A stretch of DNA of 18,840 nt from Treponema sp. UBA4319 (GTDB lineage: Bacteria; Spirochaetota; Spirochaetia; Treponematales; Treponemataceae): assembly GCA_002393865.1 (NCBI GenBank), contig DGUD01000013.1, positions 1 through 18,840 on the forward strand. Reading direction: 5' to 3'. Positions 1 through 7,422 of this stretch are shown here, in pieces. The notes under the pieces were generated by a model. That model saw only the letters and a list, made by a program, of their open reading frames with translations. It was not told the DNA's origin and searched no databases. Positions within the stretch are counted from its first letter, which is position 1, and the number at the start of each line of letters is the position of its first letter. The position numbers and the translations under genes are program-made.

Positions 1-181
1 GCTTTGCAAATGGCAGCCCGGGCGTTTTTCCGCTTCCGCGCATTTTTTATGTTGAATCCTTGGCTTTTGTAGCATAAAAAAGAAAATCATCTTAAAACAG
101 TTTACATGATTTACCAATACCGCGTCCGTCTTCATATAAAATACATCTCATGCTGAAGCCCTGCTTTTTTGAGGCTGGCTC
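1..181. other. Intergenic sequence at the left edge, no gene seen
   Basis: I see no convincing gene here. It is A/T-rich compared with the rest of the window. A 9-bp inverted repeat, TTTTTTATG at 43-51 and CATAAAAAA at 73-81, could form a long-loop hairpin. A TATAAA at 135-140 resembles a -10 box, but no matching -35 box is visible. Confidence 0.4.
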
Positions 182-210
182 TTGATAAAAAATGCGCCTT
201 CTGCTATACT
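182..210 (+). promoter_or_regulatory. Promoter of tRNA-Leu
   Basis: TTGATA (182-187) and TATACT (205-210) are separated by exactly 17 bases, a near-consensus housekeeping-sigma promoter. The predicted start point, about 217, is five bases before the mature tRNA 5' end at 222. Confidence 0.8.
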
Positions 211-221
211 GTTCCTTATAC

Positions 222-304
222 GCCGGTTTGGTGGAATGGTAGACACGAAAGACTCAAAATCTTTTGCGCGCGAGCGTGTCTGAGTTCAAGTCTCAGAACC
301 GGTA
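222..304 (+). tRNA. tRNA-Leu (anticodon CAA)
   Basis: This class II tRNA folds fully by eye. The acceptor stem GCCGGTT (222-228) pairs with AACCGGT (297-303), with a G:U first pair. The anticodon stem AAAGA/TCTTT encloses the loop CTCAAAA, which gives anticodon CAA at 255-257 and reads UUG. A long variable arm (about 265-279) is typical of leucine tRNAs. The T stem CTGAG/CTCAG encloses TTCAAGT. The discriminator base is A304, as expected for leucine. The 3' CCA is not encoded and must be added after transcription. The gene converges with comM, whose stop codon lies only six bases beyond. Confidence 0.95.
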
Positions 305-310
305 ATTCCC

Positions 311-1882
311 CTAAAAAATCCCGATGTCTCCCCCGTTCCCGCGGTACAGGACTGCTTCCTGTACGGAGGCTTCGTCTATCTGCTCCTTTCCCTCCATGTC
401 CGCTATGGTGCGCGCGAGCTTTATGCACGCGGCCGTCGCGCGGGGAGAGAGCTGCGAGCGTCTGCACGCCTCGTCCAGCAGGAGCCGCGCGTCCTGGGGA
501 AGGGGACACCATGCGGCGATTTCCGAGGGGCTGAGCCGCGCGTTCTTTTTGCCTCCCTGCCGTCTGCGCTGCGCAGCGGTAGCCCGCGCCACCTGTACGC
601 GCAGCTGGCGTGTGTCCGGTGGCGGGGTACTGCCGGTGCTGTCCGGGCGCGATTCCACGTGGACGCGGATGTCTATGCGGTCGAGCAGCGGGGCGGAGAA
701 CTTGCGCCAGTACTGCTCCACGGAATGCGCGCTGCACAGGCAGAGTTTGTCCGGGGAACCGAAGTTCCCGCAGGGACAGGGGTTTGTCGCCATCAGCAGC
801 TGGAATGCGGCGGGGTACACGGTGCTGCGCCCCGCCCGGCTGAGCGTGACGCTCCCGCTCTCTAGCGGCACACGGAGCATCTGGAGCACCGACGTCCTGA
901 ATTCCGCGGCCTCGTCAAGGAAGAGCACCCCGTTGTGCGCGAGGGAGATTTCCCCCGGCGAGCACCGGCTGCCGCCGCCGCACATGCCCTCCATGCTTGC
1001 CGTCTGGTGCGGCTGCCTGAACGGGGCGCTGCGCATCACCGCTCTTTCCGGCGGCAGGAGACCGGCGAGCGAGTAGATGCGCGTGACCGCCTGCGCTTCT
1101 TCCGGCGTCAGCAGCGGCAGCAGCGCGGGAAACCTCTGGAGCGCGAGCGTTTTGCCGCAGCCCGGCGGTCCGAATGCGAGCAGGTTGTGCCCGCCGGCCG
1201 CGGCAATCTGCAGTCCGCGCACCAGAAAAGCCTGCCCCCGGATATCCTCAAAGGCAAAGCCCGGCACGGGCGCCCCGAATGCGATTCCCTCTATCTCTTC
1301 TGCGCCGCCGGGCAGGATGCCGCGCTCCGTTCCGCTGCCCTCTGCCGCAGCCGGGGCAAATCGGCTTTTGTCCTGCAGCGCCGCAAAGGCATCCGTCAGC
1401 CGCTCCGCCCCAAAAACGCGCATGCCGGGCACTTCCCGTGCTTCCCGGCAGTTTTCCGCCGGGACAATGCATTGCCGTATGCCGCCCGCATAGGCCGTGC
1501 TCACCGCCGCATAGACGCCGCGCACCGGGCGGACTCTGCCGTTCAGCTCCAGCTCTCCCATGACGAGCACGGGCGCCTGCTTTCCGGCGCCGTCTGCCTG
1601 CTCCGTGCCCAGCTTTCCGTGCAGCACGGCGAGCGCCACCGCAAGGTCAAAGCCGGCGCCTTCCTTGCGCAGGTCGGCGGGCGACAGGCTGATGAGCACG
1701 CGTTCCGGCGGGAATTCGAAGCCGCTGTTCCTGATGGCGCTCCTCATGCGTTCCCGTGATTCCTTGACGGCACCGTCTGCAAGCCCCACGATGTCTACCG
1801 CGGGGATGCCGCGCCGCAAATCGACCTCCACGCTGACGAGCGCGCCTTCGTAGCCGAACGGCGAAAAACTGAAAATCTGCAC
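311..1882 (-). CDS. comM: ComM/YifB family AAA+ ATPase (Mg-chelatase-like)
   Basis: The protein is 523 aa from a GTG start at 1882, close to the usual length of about 505-515. I chose this start because a perfect AAGGAGG (1890-1896) sits seven bases upstream and the product then begins with the family-typical N-terminus; longer in-frame extensions lack this. An N-terminal ChlI-like domain covers roughly residues 1-170. The ATPase domain has Walker A GPPGCGKT (238-245) and Walker B GVLFLDE (318-324). A cysteine cluster NPCPCGN (367-373) followed by CLC (381-383) is typical of the family, and a C-terminal Mg-chelatase domain follows (about 425-515). In naturally competent bacteria ComM is a hexameric helicase that drives branch migration of incoming single-stranded DNA; its role in a spirochaete is not established. 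It converges with tRNA-Leu and is divergent from the alcohol dehydrogenase. Confidence 0.93.
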   Translation of the reverse strand: MQIFSFSPFGYEGALVSVEVDLRRGIPAVDIVGLADGAVKESRERMRSAIRNSGFEFPPERVLISLSPADLRKEGAGFDLAVALAVLHGKLGTEQADGAGKQAPVLVMGELELNGRVRPVRGVYAAVSTAYAGGIRQCIVPAENCREAREVPGMRVFGAERLTDAFAALQDKSRFAPAAAEGSGTERGILPGGAEEIEGIAFGAPVPGFAFEDIRGQAFLVRGLQIAAAGGHNLLAFGPPGCGKTLALQRFPALLPLLTPEEAQAVTRIYSLAGLLPPERAVMRSAPFRQPHQTASMEGMCGGGSRCSPGEISLAHNGVLFLDEAAEFRTSVLQMLRVPLESGSVTLSRAGRSTVYPAAFQLLMATNPCPCGNFGSPDKLCLCSAHSVEQYWRKFSAPLLDRIDIRVHVESRPDSTGSTPPPDTRQLRVQVARATAAQRRRQGGKKNARLSPSEIAAWCPLPQDARLLLDEACRRSQLSPRATAACIKLARTIADMEGKEQIDEASVQEAVLYRGNGGDIGIF

Positions 1883-1889
1883 GATGACA

Positions 1890-1896
1890 CCTCCTT
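1890..1896 (-). promoter_or_regulatory. Ribosome binding site that fixes the comM start
   Basis: On the minus strand this reads AAGGAGG, full complementarity to the 16S 3' end, seven bases before the GTG at 1882. It decides for GTG over upstream in-frame codons. A TATACT (minus strand, 1900-1905) could be a -10 box, but no -35 box is visible. Confidence 0.8.
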
Positions 1897-1971
1897 CCCA
1901 GTATATCCTCCGCGGAATTCGTTTTTGCGTCATTTTTTTGCGCGCTCTGACAAAAAATTTTTTCCGCTGCC

Positions 1972-2001
1972 TTGACATCTGCACGGGCGGCAGCGTATCC
2001 T
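1972..2001 (+). promoter_or_regulatory. Promoter of the iron alcohol dehydrogenase
   Basis: A perfect -35 TTGACA (1972-1977) and a -10 TATCCT (1996-2001) are 18 bases apart. The predicted start near 2008 lies only about three bases before the ATG at 2011. No Shine-Dalgarno sequence is visible, so the message may be leaderless. Confidence 0.6.
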
Positions 2002-2010
2002 TTCTATACT

Positions 2011-3183
2011 ATGGAGAATTTTTCATTCTACAGCCCGACCAGATTTGTGTTCGGGCAGGGGACTGAGCGGCAGGCAGGCGAGCTTGTCCGCATGGCTGGC
2101 GGCACAAAGGTGCTGCTGCATTTTGGCGGCGGCTCGGCTGTCAGGTCGGGGCTGATAGGGCGGGTTAAGGAATCGCTTTCTGCGGCAGGGCTTGGCTTTG
2201 TGGAGCTTGGCGGCGTGCATCCCAACCCGCTGGACACCAAGGTCTATGAGGGAATCCGGCTGTGCAGGCAGGAGGGCGTGGACTTTATCCTTGCGGTCGG
2301 CGGCGGCTCTGTCATAGACAGCGCGAAGGCGATTGCGATGGGCTGCTGCTACGACGGCGACTTCTGGGACTTCTACAGCGGTAAGGCTGCCCCGGAAGCG
2401 GCGCTGCCCATGGGCACTGTCCTTACCATCGCCGCCGCAGGGAGCGAGGGCTCCGGGGACTCCGTCATCACAAAGGCTGACGGAATGCTCAAGCGCGGTG
2501 CGGGCGGCGACTGCATCCGACCCCGCTTTTCCATACTGAACCCCGCGCTCACGCAGTCGCTCCCCGCCTACCAGAGCGCGTGCGGTGCGACGGATATCAT
2601 GGCGCATGTCTTTGAGCGCTACTTTACCAACACAAAGCATGTCGAGACCACCGACCGCCTGTGCGAGGCTGTGCTGCTTTCCATGGTGCATGAGACCCCG
2701 AAAGTCATCGCCGACCCGGACGATTATCAGGCGAGGGCGAACATCATGTGGGCCGGCATGGTGGCGCACAACAACATCGTCGGCGTAGGGCGCGAGCAGG
2801 ACTGGAACAGCCACGGTATCGAGCACGAGCTGAGCGGCATGTACGACTGCGCGCACGGTGCGGGGCTTGCTGTCATCATGCCCGCGTGGATGAAATTTGT
2901 GTACAAGCACGATGTCATGCGCTTTGCGCAGATGGCGGTGCGCGTGTGGGGCTGCGCTATGGACTTTGCTGAGCCTGAGCGCACCGCGCTGGCGGGAATC
3001 GCCGCGTTCCGCTCCTTCCTTACGTCCATCGGCATGCCCTCCACAATACGCGAGCTGGGCGGCAAAAAGGAGGACATTCCTGCGCTGGTGCAGAAATTCG
3101 GGCTCCCTGAAGGCGGTACGACGGGAGGCTTTGTCCATCTGACAAGTGCGGACATCGCCGCCATCTATGAGCTCGCTTTCTAG
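2011..3183 (+). CDS. Iron-containing (group III) alcohol dehydrogenase, BDH/YqhD-like
   Basis: This 390-aa protein is full length for the family. The start at ATG 2011 is chosen because the product then begins MENFSFYSPTRFVFGQG, the usual N-terminus of butanol-dehydrogenase-like members; an upstream in-frame TTG at 1972 coincides with the promoter. The nucleotide-binding GGGS is at 97-100. The likely metal ligands are D195 and H199 (DIMAH), H268 (HGIEHELSG) and H282 (DCAHGAG), in the classic order and spacing. These enzymes reduce aldehydes to alcohols with NAD(P)H in the cytosol, typically in fermentation or aldehyde detoxification; the substrate cannot be read from sequence. Its 3' end overlaps earP. 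No functional link between the two is obvious. Confidence 0.92.
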   Translation: MENFSFYSPTRFVFGQGTERQAGELVRMAGGTKVLLHFGGGSAVRSGLIGRVKESLSAAGLGFVELGGVHPNPLDTKVYEGIRLCRQEGVDFILAVGGGSVIDSAKAIAMGCCYDGDFWDFYSGKAAPEAALPMGTVLTIAAAGSEGSGDSVITKADGMLKRGAGGDCIRPRFSILNPALTQSLPAYQSACGATDIMAHVFERYFTNTKHVETTDRLCEAVLLSMVHETPKVIADPDDYQARANIMWAGMVAHNNIVGVGREQDWNSHGIEHELSGMYDCAHGAGLAVIMPAWMKFVYKHDVMRFAQMAVRVWGCAMDFAEPERTALAGIAAFRSFLTSIGMPSTIRELGGKKEDIPALVQKFGLPEGGTTGGFVHLTSADIAAIYELAF

Positions 3184-4483
3184 CGGCGGGGCGGATGGGA
3201 CAGAGCCTTTGCCTCCTGTTGCGCAGGACATCACCCTGCTGTGCAGGGTCGTGGACAACTACGGGGACATCGGCTTTGTGTACCGCCTTGCCCGCGCGCT
3301 CTCCCGGCTTGCGCCCGAAGCCAGACTGCGGCTGGTGGTGAGCGACCTTGCTTCCTTTGCGGCCATGGCTCCCGGCATTGATGCCGCCGCCCCTGCGCAG
3401 GAATACCGTGGCTGGCAGGTCTTTGCGTGGGATGCCGCCGCTACGTGCACGGCGGAATTTAAGGTGAGGCCTCCGCGCGTCATCCTCGAATGCTTCCAGT
3501 GCGGGCGCCCGGAATGGCTGGACGCGCTGCTCTTCACGCCTGCCGGGGCTGCTCGTCCCGGTGCCGTGCCAGCTGCCACGGCGGGCACGGCGGCTCCTGC
3601 GCTGGTGCACATCATCAACGTGGAGTATCTGACCGCCGAGCCGTGGGCTGACGATTTCCACCTGCTTACGGGGGCGACCCGCTCTGCTTCCGTAAAAAAA
3701 ATGCATTTTATGCCGGGCTTTACCGCGCGGACGGGCGGACTGCTCCTTGAGCCCCCGGAGCCGGACGGCAGCATTCCGCCCCAAGTTCCCCCCGGCTGTG
3801 CGGAGCTGCTTTCCCGGAACGATGTGCTGAGCGTCCTCCTCTTTGCCTATCCTCGCGATTTTTCCCCGCTCGTGGCCGCGCTCTCCCGCTTCCGGCGGGA
3901 ACAGCAGGCGGACGTGCAGGTGCTCTGCGCGGCAGGGCTCTCCGGCCGCCCCTTCCTTGACGCGTGGCATGAGGCCGGCCGCCCCTTCCCCGTCATGCAG
4001 CTGCCGTATCTGCCGCAGCAGGCGTGGGATGCCCTGCTTGTCCGCAGCGCCTGGAATTTTGTGCGGGGCGAGGACTCCTTTGCCCGTGCCTGCCTTGCCG
4101 GGCATCCCTTCGTCTGGCATGCCTATCCGCAGGACGGGGAATTCCAGCTGGTAAAGGTTGATGCCTTTCTTTCCCGCATACAGCCTTTCCTGTCGCCGGA
4201 TGATTTTTCCCTGTACCGCCGTTATTCGCTTTTGTACTCGCGGCGTTCCGGCACAGAGCCGGGGGCTGAGGCGCAGGAGCTGCTGTGCTCGCTTGCCGCG
4301 GACGGCGCTGCCTTGCCTGCCGGTGCGGAGACCGCGCGCGCGGAGGAAGAGCTCCTGCTGTACGCGCTGCTCTGCCGCCGCAAAGCGCTGTCGCAGGGCT
4401 TTGCGCGCTTTGCCGGATCCCTCCGCCGGAACGGGAACCTCGCAAAAAATCTGCTGGACTGCATAAAGCGCTTGCAATTCTGA
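3167..4483 (+). CDS. earP: EarP, protein-arginine rhamnosyltransferase for elongation factor P
   Basis: EarP transfers rhamnose from dTDP-L-rhamnose to Arg32 of EF-P, which lets EF-P rescue ribosomes stalled at polyprolines. The 438-aa product has the N-terminal family signature CRVVDNYGDIG (residues 26-36, with catalytic-site aspartates D30 and D34), the NVEYLTAEPW block (151-160), FMPGFTARTGGLL (181-193) and the nucleotide-sugar motif RGEDSF (300-305, E302). It is longer than the usual roughly 370-390 aa because of a 20-residue N-terminal extension and an Ala/Pro-rich insertion near residues 125-146. The start is uncertain: ATG 3167 overlaps the dehydrogenase stop by 17 bases, GTG 3146 and TTG 3209 are alternatives, and none has a strong ribosome binding site. 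efp lies 94 bases downstream, which strongly supports the call. Confidence 0.9.
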   Translation: MSSLSSGGADGTEPLPPVAQDITLLCRVVDNYGDIGFVYRLARALSRLAPEARLRLVVSDLASFAAMAPGIDAAAPAQEYRGWQVFAWDAAATCTAEFKVRPPRVILECFQCGRPEWLDALLFTPAGAARPGAVPAATAGTAAPALVHIINVEYLTAEPWADDFHLLTGATRSASVKKMHFMPGFTARTGGLLLEPPEPDGSIPPQVPPGCAELLSRNDVLSVLLFAYPRDFSPLVAALSRFRREQQADVQVLCAAGLSGRPFLDAWHEAGRPFPVMQLPYLPQQAWDALLVRSAWNFVRGEDSFARACLAGHPFVWHAYPQDGEFQLVKVDAFLSRIQPFLSPDDFSLYRRYSLLYSRRSGTEPGAEAQELLCSLAADGAALPAGAETARAEEELLLYALLCRRKALSQGFARFAGSLRRNGNLAKNLLDCIKRLQF

Positions 4484-4500
4484 AAAAATTTCTATATGAT
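4472..4500 (+). promoter_or_regulatory. Promoter of efp
   Basis: TTGCAA (4472-4477) and TATGAT (4495-4500) are separated by 17 bases. The -35 box lies inside the last codons of earP. The predicted start, about 4507, gives a 5' leader of about 70 bases containing a CCTCC/GGAGG hairpin (4522-4526, 4538-4542). Confidence 0.7.
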
Positions 4501-4515
4501 GGAAGGAACCTCAAA

Positions 4516-4548
4516 AGGCTCCCTCCTGTGGGTTTTTGGAGGCTCCCT
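4516..4548 (+). repeat. Direct repeat AGGCTCCCT in the efp leader
   Basis: AGGCTCCCT occurs at 4516-4524 and again at 4540-4548, flanking a T-run. The stretch resembles intergenic sequences near 8692-8730 and 17197-17235 (see findings). Its function is unknown. Confidence 0.5.
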
Positions 4549-4577
4549 AAAGCACACTTTTATAGGAAGATACAGAT

Positions 4578-5147
4578 ATGTTATCAACAAATGAAATCAA
4601 AGTGGGCACCGCTTTCATGTATGAGAATGCCCCGTTCATCGTCCAGCGTATGCTCGGACAGAAATCAGGCCGCGCCGGTATGGTCACACGCCTCCGTGTG
4701 AAGAACATCGTGACCGGCGGCACGCAGGATCTGGGGCTTGATGCTGGCGAGAAATTCGATGAAGTTGATCTTGAGGAGAAGACCGTCCGCCTTTCTTATG
4801 TCGATGGGGACGATTTTGTCTTTCAGGATCAGGAGACATGGGATGAAGTCCGTCTCTCAAAGGAAGACCTCGGCGACAACGGCGGGTATCTTTCCCCCGA
4901 TGACGAGTATGATGTTTCCATCACCTTCTACGAGGGCAAGGCTGTCGGCGTAAAGCTCCCCGTGAACGTGACCCGCACCATTACGTACTGCGAGCCGGGC
5001 ATCAAGGGCGATACTTCCGGTAAGTCCACCAAGCCTGCCACGCTTGATACCGGTCTTGAGGTGAAGGTTCCGCTGTTCTGCAATACCGATGACCGCATCG
5101 TGATTGACACGCGCGACGGTTCCTTTGTGGAGCGCGCAAAGAGCTGA
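4578..5147 (+). CDS. efp: Elongation factor P
   Basis: The protein is 189 aa, the standard EF-P length. Its layout is an N-terminal KOW-like domain (1-65) and two OB-fold domains (about 66-127 and 128-189), with the C-terminal signature at about 145-189. EF-P binds between the P and E sites of the ribosome and promotes peptide bonds at consecutive prolines. The modification loop reads GQKSGRAGM, and the tip residue is Arg32, not Lys. This is the residue rhamnosylated by EarP, so it agrees with earP just upstream. AGGAAG (4565-4570) precedes the ATG by seven bases. A dedicated promoter lies in the 3' end of earP, so efp can be expressed more strongly than earP. No terminator follows before tRNA-Arg, so the two may be co-transcribed. 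Confidence 0.97.
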   Translation: MLSTNEIKVGTAFMYENAPFIVQRMLGQKSGRAGMVTRLRVKNIVTGGTQDLGLDAGEKFDEVDLEEKTVRLSYVDGDDFVFQDQETWDEVRLSKEDLGDNGGYLSPDDEYDVSITFYEGKAVGVKLPVNVTRTITYCEPGIKGDTSGKSTKPATLDTGLEVKVPLFCNTDDRIVIDTRDGSFVERAKS

Positions 5148-5293
5148 GCTTTTGCTCTATGAGAGCGCTGTCCGGGAATATCCGGCGGCTCGGTGGCCGC
5201 TGGTTCCCGCTGCATGCGTTTGCGCCGTCTCTGGCGGATGCATTTCCGTCCGTGCGGCGCCTGCCTGAGCCCTGCGGTTCAGGTTGCATATAC

Positions 5294-5367
5294 GACCCTT
5301 TAGCTCAATTGGATAGAGCGACAGCCTCCTAAGCTGTAGGTTGCGAGTTCGATTCCCGCATGGGTCA
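5294..5367 (+). tRNA. tRNA-Arg (anticodon CCU)
   Basis: The cloverleaf runs from acceptor GACCCTT (5294-5300) to ATGGGTC (5360-5366) with discriminator A5367. The anticodon stem ACAGC/GCTGT holds the loop CTCCTAA, giving CCU at 5328-5330, which reads AGG. The T loop TTCGATT is canonical. Two mismatches are visible, U6:U67 in the acceptor stem and A52:C62 in the T stem. CCA is not encoded. I find no promoter of its own at proper spacing, so it is probably transcribed with efp. A terminator follows at 5456. Confidence 0.92.
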
Positions 5368-5415
5368 GACGAATGATGGTGCTGCACGGATGATGCGGCA
5401 TCGCTGCTGCCGGTA

Positions 5416-5432
5416 CGGAACTCTGTGTTCCG
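5416..5432 (+). other. Small hairpin downstream of tRNA-Arg
   Basis: CGGAAC (5416-5421) and GTTCCG (5427-5432) form a perfect 6-bp stem with a 5-base loop, 25 bases before the terminator stem. It may aid processing or act with the terminator. Confidence 0.4.
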
Positions 5433-5455
5433 GAAAGCCTGCTTTTTCTGCGACC

Positions 5456-5484
5456 GCTGCCTGTTCCGGGCAGCTTTATTTTTT
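5456..5484 (+). terminator. Rho-independent terminator after efp/tRNA-Arg
   Basis: The stem GCTGCC (5456-5461) / GGCAGC (5469-5474) has a 7-base loop and is followed directly by TTTATTTTTT. Confidence 0.8.
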
Positions 5485-5519
5485 GTGACGGGAATTCGGA
5501 AAGAACTGAAAGGGAGCAT

Positions 5520-5571
5520 AAAAAACAGAGCTGTTCGGTATCTCTGCCGTCCGGACTGCTCTGTCTTTTTT
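5520..5571. terminator. Bidirectional terminator between tRNA-Arg and the cNMP-binding gene
   Basis: The arms ACAGAGC (5525-5531) and GCTCTGT (5558-5564) are flanked by an A-run on the left and a T-run on the right, so both strands would show a stem followed by U residues. The 26-base loop can fold further through CGG/CCG. It sits between converging transcripts. Confidence 0.65.
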
Positions 5572-5605
5572 ATGGCACAGGAAGCCTGCCTGCACGGATT
5601 TGCTT

Positions 5606-5672
5606 GCCCGCGCGGGCATCGCTTTTGGTGCTGCACGGCACTTTTTGCCGCCGGCACTTTTGCCGCCGGCAC
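5606..5672. repeat. Palindrome and 15-bp tandem duplication
   Basis: GCCCGCGCGGGC (5606-5617) is a perfect palindrome, 14 bp with its flanking T/A. Two exact tandem copies of TTTTGCCGCCGGCAC follow (5643-5657, 5658-5672), each containing the palindrome GCCGGC. The segment lies just past the stop of the cyclic-nucleotide-binding gene and could form a stable 3' structure on that mRNA, but it lacks a proper U-tract. Confidence 0.6.
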
Positions 5673-5680
5673 GGAATATT

Positions 5681-6199
5681 TTAATTACCCGCTATCTCGT
5701 TGAAGAGCGCCTGGTAGAGCATCGCCTTGTCCTTGTTCGTGTTGCTGATTGTGTTGGACATGCGCTGGGCAAGCTTGAGCAGAACCCGGTAGCCCAGAAT
5801 GCTCTGCTTCTGGCACAGCTCGTGGAATTTCTTGCTCGCGAGGACAAGCACCTGGCATTCCTCAATCGCCGTGACCGTCGCGCTCCGCATGTCGTTGCTG
5901 ATGAGCGCGGTCTCGCCAAAGAAGATGTTCATGCTCGCGTTCAGGTCGGCGAGCGCGATGGGATCTCCGGCGGGCGTGTTGCGGGAAATGTGCACCGAGC
6001 CGGAATAAAGGATGTAGAATTCGTCGCCGATATCCCCTTCTTTTATGATTACCTGCCCCGGCTTGAATTTCTTCATGCTGATAATTTCGTAGAGCTGCGT
6101 CAGTATCGCCCTGTCGGCTTCCTTGTTCGGGTCAAAGTCCGAAAAGAGCGAAATCTTCGCAAGCTTTGGCAGCACCTCGTCTCTGTTTCTTGTTTCCAT
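5681..6199 (-). CDS. Stand-alone cyclic-nucleotide-binding protein
   Basis: This 172-aa soluble protein is essentially one CRP-type cNMP-binding beta-barrel (about residues 15-135) plus a C-terminal helix. The phosphate-binding cassette FGETALISNDMRSATV (94-109) keeps the key E96 and R105, so binding of cAMP or cGMP is likely. There is no helix-turn-helix, kinase or membrane segment, so it is not a CRP-like transcription factor. It is the last gene of a three-gene operon: it starts 15 bases after the second channel gene, with GGGGAGG seven bases before the ATG. The context suggests it senses a cyclic nucleotide and acts on the channels in trans; that is inference. The alternative is a general cNMP receptor that only shares a transcript. 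Confidence 0.88.
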   Translation of the reverse strand: METRNRDEVLPKLAKISLFSDFDPNKEADRAILTQLYEIISMKKFKPGQVIIKEGDIGDEFYILYSGSVHISRNTPAGDPIALADLNASMNIFFGETALISNDMRSATVTAIEECQVLVLASKKFHELCQKQSILGYRVLLKLAQRMSNTISNTNKDKAMLYQALFNEIAGN

Positions 6200-6214
6200 G
6201 TGTTCCTCCCCGTG

Positions 6215-7402
6215 TCAGCTTGCCTTTCCGCGGACGAAGATGGCCTTTGAGTGGCTTGGGATGACGTAGCCCGAAGACGGCGCGAGAACCGGCTCGTTGC
6301 TCTTGAGCAGCTTGACCTTCTGCAGGTTGTCTATGATTGTGCTGATGTCGGGGTTCTTCTGCGCCTCGCGCAGGGCTTCCGTGCGCCGGTGGTGGAAGTT
6401 GCCGGAGTTCAGCAGGAGGCCGATGAGAAGCCCCTGCTGCTCCCGCTTCTCCTCCTCGTATGCCTTGAGCTCACCGTAGGTCTTGCCGACGAAGCTTTCG
6501 GGGATGTCACCGATGAGGATGCCGGAGCTTGCGTCGTTGCCGCTGATGAGCGTCGTGATGACGTGGCTGTAGCCCTGGCCGCTTGAGGCCGTGGCGAGCA
6601 GGCTCTTCTCGTAGTCCTGCATGAGGATGATTTCGTCGCAGTGGGCCATCTTCAGGTGCTTCTCGAATTTGGGGCTCATCAGCTCGGCGACGACGTAGAG
6701 GCCGGGGTTCAGGTTCTCAATCGTCAGCACGGCAAGGACGGTGCGGGAGTCAATCTCCAGGTTGGAATAGTCCTTGGACTTGTCGGAGATGACGAGGACG
6801 CGTTCCGCCGCCTGTATCCGTGCCCGCTTGAGCGTGGATTCGTCGGTGAAGTCGCCGGCGACGAAGTGCAGATCCTTGAAGCTGTCGTGGCTTTTCAGCA
6901 GCTGGATCTGCTCAGGAGCCTCGTTTATCAGGACAATCATGTCCGTGCTGATGTCAGGGTTCGATCTGAGCACCGTCTTCAATATCTTGTCAAAGCCCGG
7001 CCTCCAGCCGCAAATTATAAAATGTCCGTTCATATCTTTTAACGTTTCCAATCCCTTGTCTTTTTTTTCCTGAATATCAACGAACAGCGCCGTGATATTA
7101 CCCCGAATATAGCTGAAGAAGAAGGTGCCGGTAATCAGCAGCGTGATTGCGGCGGCACGCCCCGGAAGCGACTCGCAGACGTATTCGAAGTAGCCCGCGA
7201 ATACGGCGACGCACATGAAGTAGAAGCTGTCGAACTTCGTCTCTATGCCGCTGCCCGTCTTCGTCTCCACGTTGTAGACGATGACGGTCATGCCCAGAAT
7301 GAGGACGATGATTGCGAGATAGGCGTAGGTGGACGGCGTCTTGCTCAGAATCTTCAGCGTGTGGAAAAAGCGCCGCAGCGCCCCGTCCTTTTTTTTGCTC
7401 AT
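6215..7402 (-). CDS. CASTOR/POLLUX-like ion channel with RCK domain, paralogue 2
   Basis: The protein is 395 aa. A basic N-terminus leads to TM1 (about 26-44), a re-entrant pore segment (about 57-75) and TM2 (about 82-109). A cytosolic RCK/TrkA-N-like region starts at GHFIICGWRPGF (126-137), and the rest resembles the CASTOR/POLLUX conserved region. Such two-TM channels gate ion flow through ligand binding by the cytosolic ring. The filter position reads FAGYFE (68-73) instead of TVGYGD, so potassium selectivity is doubtful. CGW replaces the classic GxGxxG, as in CASTOR/POLLUX members. It is paralogous to the gene directly upstream along its whole length, including MSKK, PGR, CGWR, LLETVLRSNPD-like and ATASSGQGYS blocks. 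The gap between the two genes is 20 bases, with GGGAGG before the ATG. Confidence 0.85.
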   Translation of the reverse strand: MSKKKDGALRRFFHTLKILSKTPSTYAYLAIIVLILGMTVIVYNVETKTGSGIETKFDSFYFMCVAVFAGYFEYVCESLPGRAAAITLLITGTFFFSYIRGNITALFVDIQEKKDKGLETLKDMNGHFIICGWRPGFDKILKTVLRSNPDISTDMIVLINEAPEQIQLLKSHDSFKDLHFVAGDFTDESTLKRARIQAAERVLVISDKSKDYSNLEIDSRTVLAVLTIENLNPGLYVVAELMSPKFEKHLKMAHCDEIILMQDYEKSLLATASSGQGYSHVITTLISGNDASSGILIGDIPESFVGKTYGELKAYEEEKREQQGLLIGLLLNSGNFHHRRTEALREAQKNPDISTIIDNLQKVKLLKSNEPVLAPSSGYVIPSHSKAIFVRGKAS

Positions 7403-7422
7403 CTTTCTCTGTGCCTCCCGTG

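Noticed and set aside
324..1076. 250-codon plus-strand frame opposite comM
   Set aside because: Antisense to conserved ATPase motifs; low-complexity composition and no ribosome binding site.
2023..3258. 411-codon minus-strand frame opposite the alcohol dehydrogenase
   Set aside because: Shadow of a conserved gene; the composition is His/Arg-rich and has no motifs.
3020..4477. 485-codon open frame on the minus strand opposite earP and the dehydrogenase
   Set aside because: High GC content opens long antisense frames. The product is Arg/Gly/His-rich with no recognisable domain, while the plus strand encodes two well-conserved enzymes.
5643..5672. CRISPR-like repeat
   Set aside because: Only two directly abutting 15-bp copies with no spacers.
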